From NCBI GenBank assembly GCA_024763435.1, contig JANTFN010000041.1, positions 1 to 11,020 of the forward strand: a DNA stretch of 11,020 nucleotides, in the 5' to 3' direction. The position numbers and the translations under genes were made by a program. Below, one piece after another: positions 6,562 through 11,020 of the stretch. The notes under the pieces are model-generated. The model made no database searches, was not told the origin of the DNA, and was given only the letters and a program-made list of their open reading frames with translations. How positions within the stretch are numbered: position 1 is the stretch's first letter; each line of letters starts with the position of its first letter. This DNA is from Thermodesulfobacteriota bacterium. Lineage in GTDB: Bacteria > Desulfobacterota > S145-22.

Positions 6562-7978
6562 AATAAAACAACAGGTTAAGCTGGCACAGCAACTGGTCAT
6601 GACGCCTCAATTGCAGCAGGCGCTCAAACTCCTCCAGATGTCCCGTCTTGAACTTTCTCAAACCCTTCGCCAGGAAATGCTGGAAAATCCCATCCTCATG
6701 GAAGACATTGAAACAGCGGAGATTCTCGAGGAAAACATCCCGGATGCCGAGAAGGAACTTCCCGACGCCGAGATGGAAATGATCATGGATTTCAACTGGG
6801 AAAATTATCTGGACGGCTACAGCCTGTCTACGTCCTACGGGGACATGTATGAAACCCCGCCTGTTTCCCCAAATTATGAAAACTTTATTCAGGCCAGGCC
6901 GTCTCTTTTTAAAGACCTTTTGTGGCAATGGCGTCTGAACAGCCCGGATAACAGGACATTTGAGATAGGAAAATATATCATCGGCAATCTGAATGAGAAT
7001 GGGTATCTCAATTCTACCGTAGATGACCTCACCGCGGATTTGGAAAACCACGGCTTATCCCGCGAGGAATTTTGTGAAGTCCTGAAAAAAATTCAGCAAC
7101 TGGATCCCCCCGGAATTGCCGCTCAGGATCTTTCAGAATGTCTGCTGATTCAATTAAAGACAAAATTTCCGGGAAACTCCCTTGCCGAAGAGATTGTAAG
7201 CCACCACCTGCCCCTTTTGAAAAGGCGTGATGTCCCGGAACTATCAAAAAAATTATCCGTGGACGCGGAGGAGATTTTAAAGACCTTTCATCTTATATCC
7301 CTCCTTGATCCCAAACCCGGGCGAGCCATAACACAAGACCCTATTTTTCAGGTTATCCCGGATGTTTATGTCTATAAAATAGAAAATGACTTTGTAATCT
7401 CTCTCAGCCATGAGAGCCTTCCAATCCTGAAAATCAATCCCATGTACCGGTCTTTGCTGCGAAAAGGACAGAATCTTACAAAAGAAACCCGGGAATTCAT
7501 CGAAAAAAAGATGCGCTCTGCCGTCTGGCTGATAAAAACCGTTAATCAGCGCCATAAAACCATTTACAGGGTGGCTGAAAGCATTGTAAGATTTCAAAAA
7601 GATTTCCTGGAAAAAGGGGTTGAGCACCTTCATCCCATGATACTTAAAGATATCGCGAATGACATCGAGATGCATGAATCTACCGTAAGCAGGGTGACTC
7701 AGGGGAAATATGTTTCGACACCCCAGGGGGTCTTTGAATTCAAATTTTTCTTTACGAGCAGTATTCAGTCAACCTACGGGGCGGATCTGTCTGCGGAAAG
7801 CGTCAGGCATATGATCCGCCAGATCATCCTCAACGAAGACCCTAAAAACCCTTTAAGTGATGAAAAGGTTGCCAATCTCTTAAAACGGTACCATATTAAA
7901 ATTGCGAGACGAACCGTGGCAAAATACAGAGAGAGTATGCGTATTTTGTCATCAAAGGATCGCAAAAAAACCTTTTAA
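6551..7978 (+). CDS. rpoN: RNA polymerase sigma-54 factor
   Basis: Sigma-54 directs RNA polymerase to -24/-12 promoters and needs an AAA+ activator to open them. With ATG at 6551 the protein has 475 residues, the normal length. The N-terminal glutamine- and leucine-rich region I (about residues 1-50: KQQVKLAQQL, TPQLQQALKLLQMS, LRQEMLENP) contacts activators. An acidic region II follows (about 55-80). The core-binding domain spans roughly 100-310. The helix-turn-helix lies around 363-385 (HESTVSRVTQGKYVSTPQG). The diagnostic RpoN box ARRTVAKYR is at 452-460. An in-frame ATG at 6497 would add 18 residues from within lptB, without homology, and is rejected. GGAG at 6534-6537 is 13 bases ahead of the chosen start. 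It overlaps lptB by 11 bases. No convincing sigma-54 promoter was found in the window. Confidence 0.98.
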   Translation: MALEIKQQVKLAQQLVMTPQLQQALKLLQMSRLELSQTLRQEMLENPILMEDIETAEILEENIPDAEKELPDAEMEMIMDFNWENYLDGYSLSTSYGDMYETPPVSPNYENFIQARPSLFKDLLWQWRLNSPDNRTFEIGKYIIGNLNENGYLNSTVDDLTADLENHGLSREEFCEVLKKIQQLDPPGIAAQDLSECLLIQLKTKFPGNSLAEEIVSHHLPLLKRRDVPELSKKLSVDAEEILKTFHLISLLDPKPGRAITQDPIFQVIPDVYVYKIENDFVISLSHESLPILKINPMYRSLLRKGQNLTKETREFIEKKMRSAVWLIKTVNQRHKTIYRVAESIVRFQKDFLEKGVEHLHPMILKDIANDIEMHESTVSRVTQGKYVSTPQGVFEFKFFFTSSIQSTYGADLSAESVRHMIRQIILNEDPKNPLSDEKVANLLKRYHIKIARRTVAKYRESMRILSSKDRKKTF

Positions 7979-7979
7979 C

Positions 7980-7985
7980 AGGAGG
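7980..7985 (+). promoter_or_regulatory. Strong ribosome binding site for hpf
   Basis: A perfect AGGAGG stands 5 bases before the hpf ATG in the 12-base gap after rpoN. It is the strongest Shine-Dalgarno match among the genes inside this operon, suggesting that hpf is translated independently and at a higher rate than its overlapped neighbours. Confidence 0.8.
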
Positions 7986-7990
7986 AAACT

Positions 7991-8524
7991 ATGGATACAC
8001 ACCTGACGTTTCGCCGCATGGATGCAACAGAAGCCATCAAGACCTACACAGAAAACAAGCTTGAAAAAATCAAAAAGTATATTCAACAGCCCCTGGATAA
8101 CCACGTGGTATTTTCAAAAGAAAGATTTCAATACCTTGTGGAAATCAATGTGTCCGGCAACGGGATAGACCTGCAGGCCATGGACCGCAATGAAGACCTT
8201 TACGCGGCGATAGATCTGGGCATGGACAAGGTGGAAAAGCAGCTGAGGCGACTGCGCGACAAACAGAAAAACAGAAAAATCAATGTCCCGCACCGTTCTT
8301 TCAACCTGGCTGTTCTGGCCCCCCATGAAACGTCATCAATGCCTCCAAATGTTATTAAATCCGATGCCTTTACCGCCTCTACGCTGTCCATTGGAGAGGC
8401 GATTGAGCAAATACAAACCGATACAAAACCTTTTCTGGTATTTACAAACGCCGAAACATCCCGTATCAATGTCCTGTACAGACTGGAAGACGGGAATTTC
8501 GGCTTGATTGATCCAACAGAATAA
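7991..8524 (+). CDS. hpf: Long-form ribosome hibernation promoting factor
   Basis: The protein binds the 30S subunit in the mRNA/tRNA channel and, in long form, dimerises 70S ribosomes into inactive 100S particles in slow growth. At 177 residues it has both parts. The N-terminal S30AE/YfiA domain (about 1-100) contains RRMDATEAIKTYTENKLEKI, then the basic helix MDKVEKQLRRLRDKQKNR. A linker precedes the C-terminal dimerisation domain (about 120-175), with IKSDAFTASTLSIGEAIEQI, VFTNAETSRINVLYRLEDG and GLIDP. Short HPF/YfiA proteins of about 95-115 residues lack that second domain. Position right after rpoN is common in proteobacteria, where the gene has been described as an rpoN-linked sigma-54 modulation protein. 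Confidence 0.95.
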   Translation: MDTHLTFRRMDATEAIKTYTENKLEKIKKYIQQPLDNHVVFSKERFQYLVEINVSGNGIDLQAMDRNEDLYAAIDLGMDKVEKQLRRLRDKQKNRKINVPHRSFNLAVLAPHETSSMPPNVIKSDAFTASTLSIGEAIEQIQTDTKPFLVFTNAETSRINVLYRLEDGNFGLIDPTE

Positions 8525-8535
8525 GTGGAGCAGCT

Positions 8536-8994
8536 ATGAAAATTGTTGATTTTTTACAAAAAGACCTTGTTATAGGAAACCTCTCTTCAAAGACAAAACA
8601 GGAAACCCTGAAAGAGTTTTCGCAATGCCTTGAAAAGGTCGCCGGCCTGAAGGCGGACAAGGTCTTGAATGTCCTGTTAGAGCGGGAAAAACTGGGCAGT
8701 ACGGGGATTGGAGAAGGCGTCGCCATTCCCCACGGTAAGCTGAAAGAGATTCCGAAGTTGATTTGCTGTTTTGGAAAAAGTGAAGAGGGCATTGATTTTG
8801 ACGCGATAGACGGCAACCCTGTTCATATTATTTTTCTCCTCCTTGCGCCTGAAACCTCCGCGGGAACCCATTTGAAGGCCCTGGCAAGAATCTCTAAAAT
8901 TTTGAAAGACATGGACTTCAGGCAAAATCTTATCAAGGCGAAAAATGCCGAAGAAATTTATCAGATCATTCAGGAGGAAGACGATAAGCTCTAA
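8536..8994 (+). CDS. ptsN: Nitrogen-type PTS EIIA component (PtsN)
   Basis: The protein is the terminal phosphoacceptor of a regulatory phosphotransfer chain (EI-Ntr, NPr or HPr, EIIA-Ntr) and controls other proteins by its phosphorylation state rather than moving sugar. The 152-residue sequence is a full PTS EIIA type-2 domain. The phospho-accepting histidine is H66 in EGVAIPHGK, preceded by the typical REKLGSTGIG. HIIFLLLAPETSAGTHLKALARIS is the second hallmark. The family is usually 145-165 residues long. ATG at 8536 has GGAG five bases upstream and follows hpf by 11 bases. No EIIB or EIIC domain is attached and no sugar permease is in the window, which supports a regulatory role together with the following hprK and rapZ. 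Confidence 0.95.
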   Translation: MKIVDFLQKDLVIGNLSSKTKQETLKEFSQCLEKVAGLKADKVLNVLLEREKLGSTGIGEGVAIPHGKLKEIPKLICCFGKSEEGIDFDAIDGNPVHIIFLLLAPETSAGTHLKALARISKILKDMDFRQNLIKAKNAEEIYQIIQEEDDKL

Positions 8995-9973
8995 CGAAAA
9001 ATTGATAGATACTTCCCTCTCGGTCAGTGAACTTCTGGAAAATCCTGATCGCAAGTTCGAATTAACGCTTCTCGCCGGTGAAAAGGGAATCAACAGAAAA
9101 ATAAAAGACCCCCACATTCAAAAACTGGGGCTGGTCCTTGCCGGAGAATTTCAGTACCTGGATCCTACCCGAATTCAGATTTTTGGAAATAAGGAAATCA
9201 CCTTTCTGACGGCCCTTGACCTTGTCCGCCAAAAAGAAATACTGGACAAAATGGGGAAGAAGCACGCCAGTTGCTTCATCCTTTCACGCGGACTTCCCGC
9301 CCCGGAAAATCTTATCGATACCTGCAACAAGTATGATATCCCGCTCCTCTCCAATCCCCTGAAAACCTCCCTGCTCATCGACCACCTGAACCAGTTTCTA
9401 AAGGAAAGGATGGCGCCCGCGACCACACGGCATGGCGTCCTGCTTGATGTTTTTGGCGTCGGTGTCCTGATTCTCGGGAAAAGCGGCATCGGGAAAAGCG
9501 AATGCGCCCTTGATTTGATCATTCGCGGGCATCGTCTCGTTTCGGATGATATTGTCAAAATTATCCAGACAGACCCCTCCACACTCTTCGGAACAAGTTT
9601 TAATCTTATCAGAAACCTCATGGAGATACGGGGTCTTGGCATTATTAATATCCGCGATCTCTTTGGCGTTGAAGCCATTCGAAAAAGAAAAAAGATTGAC
9701 CTTGTTGTAGAACTCATCGACTGGCTTTCTATTGACAAACCTGAAAGGCTGGGGCTTGACCAGAACACCAGGCCTGTTCTTGGCGTGGATATGCCTTTTA
9801 TTCAGATTCCTGTTACCCCCGGTCGCAACCTGTCCACAATCATAGAAGTTGCCGCCCGAAATCACATCCTGAGGATCTCCGGCATACGGACCCCCGAAGA
9901 ACTGGAAAAACAGATTCTCAAGAAAATGCAAGAAGATGACCTCGCAAAAAACAAAAGTAAAACGGGGGCATAA
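8945..9973 (+). CDS. hprK: HPr kinase/phosphorylase
   Basis: HprK phosphorylates and dephosphorylates a serine on HPr (or NPr), adjusting PTS phosphotransfer. The N-terminal HprK domain begins at LSVSELLENPD (about residue 25) and includes LLAGEKGINRKIKDPHIQK. The catalytic domain has H163 in RHGVLLDVFGVG, the P-loop GKSGIGKSE (178-186), SDD at 200-202, and the family signature MEIRGLGIINIRDLFG from residue 226. Later come VTPGRNLSTIIEVAARN and the C-terminal helix. Length from ATG 8945 is 342, against 310-330 usual. The extra residues at the front are read out of frame from the end of ptsN (50-base overlap). AAGG sits 6 bases before this ATG. A TTG at 9002 would give 323 residues, closer to the family, but lacks a well-spaced binding site. 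The start is therefore uncertain; the identification is not. Confidence 0.93.
   Translation: MPKKFIRSFRRKTISSNEKLIDTSLSVSELLENPDRKFELTLLAGEKGINRKIKDPHIQKLGLVLAGEFQYLDPTRIQIFGNKEITFLTALDLVRQKEILDKMGKKHASCFILSRGLPAPENLIDTCNKYDIPLLSNPLKTSLLIDHLNQFLKERMAPATTRHGVLLDVFGVGVLILGKSGIGKSECALDLIIRGHRLVSDDIVKIIQTDPSTLFGTSFNLIRNLMEIRGLGIINIRDLFGVEAIRKRKKIDLVVELIDWLSIDKPERLGLDQNTRPVLGVDMPFIQIPVTPGRNLSTIIEVAARNHILRISGIRTPEELEKQILKKMQEDDLAKNKSKTGA
8972..8977 (+). promoter_or_regulatory. AGGAGG inside the ptsN 3' end, possible binding site for hprK
   Basis: A perfect AGGAGG lies 18 bases before the ptsN stop. In the hprK frame, the codons that follow at usable spacing are ACG (8981) and ATA (8984); the next common start codon is TTG at 9002, 24 bases away. 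In ptsN the same bases encode parts of Gln-Glu-Glu, so the match may be due to coding alone. It bears directly on where hprK begins. Confidence 0.35.
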
Positions 9974-10019
9974 AGGCTTCATGCCTAAAGAAAATTTATA
10001 TACACCAGAGCTCAACATA

Positions 10020-10048
10020 TTGAAATTGAAAAATTTCATAGCTTTAAT
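10020..10048 (+). promoter_or_regulatory. Candidate sigma-70 promoter for rapZ
   Basis: TTGAAA at 10020-10025 (five of six to TTGACA) and TTTAAT at 10043-10048 (five of six to TATAAT) are separated by the optimal 17 bases, in a locally AT-rich stretch. Transcription would start near 10055, giving a leader of about 75 bases before the rapZ ATG at 10129. This is the best promoter-like sequence in the window and falls in the only gap above 20 bases after pyrG. It suggests rapZ and whatever follows it can be expressed apart from the upstream operon. Confidence 0.5.
10021..10038. repeat. Inverted repeat overlapping the rapZ promoter spacer
   Basis: TGAAATT (10021-10027) and AATTTCA (10032-10038) are perfect 7-base inverted copies around GAAA. 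The repeat covers most of the -35 element and the spacer, so it could be an operator for a dimeric repressor. As RNA it would form an AT-rich stem with a GAAA loop, but no clean U-run follows, so it is a poor terminator. Confidence 0.5.
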
Positions 10049-10081
10049 TTTTGGTGATCGCTATTTCCCGCTTGCCTTTTT

Positions 10082-10109
10082 GTCCTGAAGACCACGCGGA
10101 CAGGACCGC
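10082..10109 (+). repeat. Overlapping inverted repeats in the rapZ leader
   Basis: GTCCTG (10082-10087) pairs with CAGGAC (10101-10106). TGTCC (10081-10085) can instead pair with GGACA (10098-10102), and GCGG (10096-10099) with CCGC (10106-10109). These pairings are mutually exclusive. They sit just ahead of the rapZ ribosome binding site (GGGG at 10118-10121). Each stem is short, so a regulatory function is only a suggestion. Confidence 0.35.
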
Positions 10110-10128
10110 CATTTAAAGGGGAACAAAC

Positions 10129-11020
10129 ATGGCTGTAAATCCCTCTAAAATGCAGATTGTCTGGATCAGCGGACTTTCAGGTTCCGGGAAGACCACTGCT
10201 ATCAAAACATTGGAAGATATTGGGTATTTCTGTATCGATAACCTTCCTATTGTCCTGCTCCCAACATTTATTGATCTGATACAGAACTCCAAACTTGATA
10301 TCAATAGAATCGGCATTGTCGTTGATATCAGGGAAAAAGAGTTCCTTAAAGACGCGAAAAAAGTCCTGACCCATCTCAGAGAAACAAATTACAAGGTTTC
10401 CGTTTATTTCCTTGAAACCTCGGATGATGTCCTGATTACCCGATTCAAGACGACCCGCCGCTACCATCCCCTCGCAGCCTCCGGGAATATCCAGGCGGGT
10501 ATTCGAAAAGAACGGGAAAACCTCTCCTTTATGAAAAATATCGCCGATCAGACCATTGACACCTCACGCCTCTCCATTCATGAGCTTCGTAAAAGGCTGA
10601 TTCGGACCTTCACGGAAGGGACAACTGAACAAAAAATGACGGTCACCTTTCTTTCCTTTGGGTTTAAACATGGGCTTCCCCCCGAGCTGGACCTTCTTTT
10701 TGATGTTCGGTTCCTTCCCAACCCTTTTTTTGAGGACGCGCTCAAAGACTTGACAGGCAGAGACAAATCTGTTAAAGAGTTCGTTCTGGACAACCGGGAT
10801 GACGCAAGTCAATTCCTTTCTCACGTGGAAGGGCTGCTGGCGTTTCTAATTCCGAGATATATCCGGGAAGGAAAGGCCTATTTGACGATAGGCATCGGCT
10901 GCACCGGCGGGGTTCACCGGTCCGTTGCCATCGCGGAAGAGCTGAAAGATCGTTTCAGCACCCGTTTAAAAGAAAAACGTGTGCGTGTGATGGTTGAATA
11001 CAGAGATATAGGAAAAAAAT
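10129..11020 (+). CDS. rapZ: RNase adapter / nucleotide-binding protein RapZ (3' end cut by window)
   Basis: A continuous reading frame of 297 codons runs to the right edge without a stop. The N-terminal P-loop domain has GLSGSGKT (Walker A, residues 15-22) followed by LEDIGYFCIDNLP, which is nearly diagnostic of the RapZ/YvcJ family. VVDIREKEF follows, and TTRRYHPLA is the family arginine motif. The C-terminal domain has LSFGFKHGLP, DVRFLPNPFFE and IGCTGGVHRSVAIAEEL, and ends with the basic VEYRDIGKK. Family members usually end at about this point (280-300 residues), so only the stop or a few codons are missing. In E. coli RapZ guides RNase E to the GlmZ sRNA and senses glucosamine 6-phosphate. 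Those sRNAs are enterobacterial, so the target here is unknown. GGGG at 10118-10121 lies 7 bases before the ATG. Linkage with rpoN, ptsN and hprK is typical. Confidence 0.95.
   Translation, partial: MAVNPSKMQIVWISGLSGSGKTTAIKTLEDIGYFCIDNLPIVLLPTFIDLIQNSKLDINRIGIVVDIREKEFLKDAKKVLTHLRETNYKVSVYFLETSDDVLITRFKTTRRYHPLAASGNIQAGIRKERENLSFMKNIADQTIDTSRLSIHELRKRLIRTFTEGTTEQKMTVTFLSFGFKHGLPPELDLLFDVRFLPNPFFEDALKDLTGRDKSVKEFVLDNRDDASQFLSHVEGLLAFLIPRYIREGKAYLTIGIGCTGGVHRSVAIAEELKDRFSTRLKEKRVRVMVEYRDIGKK

Noticed and set aside
6581..6600. TGGCAC followed by a -12-like element, possible sigma-54 promoter inside rpoN
   Set aside because: The element at the -12 position reads GG instead of GC and the site lies in coding sequence; the match is most likely chance.
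9974..9986. AGGC-TTCAT-GCCT hairpin just after hprK as a terminator
   Set aside because: The stem is only 4 base pairs and is followed by A-rich, not T-rich, sequence; a Rho-independent terminator is not supported.

Overview
This window reads as a bacterial chromosome segment from a Gram-negative organism with lipopolysaccharide. It is probably a member of the former Deltaproteobacteria (Desulfobacterota). That placement is inferred from the gene order pyrG, kdsD, lptC, lptA, lptB, rpoN, hpf, ptsN, hprK, rapZ. The combination of an RpoN/LPS block with an HPr kinase gene, and the archaeal-type phosphoglycerate mutase homologue upstream, also fits. No tRNA, rRNA, CRISPR array, insertion sequence or phage gene was seen. 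All genes are on the + strand, and base composition looks even throughout.

Layout. Bases 1-605 hold the 3' part of a LysR-type regulator (effector-binding domain). Bases 606-768 are a non-coding gap with a heptamer tandem repeat in a pyrimidine-rich tract, followed by a candidate sigma-70 promoter. Bases 769-9973 hold ten genes in tight succession, with 4 to 50 base overlaps or gaps of 0 to 12 bases: the apgM-like gene, pyrG, kdsD, lptC, lptA, lptB, rpoN, hpf, ptsN and hprK. This is most simply one long operon. Bases 9974-10128 are the only sizeable break inside the run. They carry a good candidate promoter overlapped by an inverted repeat, plus leader inverted repeats. Bases 10129-11020 hold rapZ, cut by the window edge within at most a few codons of its expected end.

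How the genes fit together. PyrG makes CTP, which is used among other things to activate Kdo. KdsD makes arabinose 5-phosphate, the Kdo precursor. LptC, LptA and LptB are the inner-membrane anchor, periplasmic bridge and ATPase of the LPS export machine. The second half is regulatory: sigma-54, the long-form ribosome hibernation factor, the nitrogen-type EIIA protein, HPr kinase/phosphorylase and the RapZ nucleotide-binding regulator. The block therefore joins envelope building to sigma-54 and PTS-type control.

Nothing here amounts to a clearly new system. The points most worth a second look are the absence of kdsA and kdsC from a locus where they are often found, the uncertain biochemical role of the ApgM-family protein (possibly homoserine phosphorylation), the ambiguous hprK start, the separate promoter/inverted-repeat region before rapZ, and the heptamer repeat near the left end.
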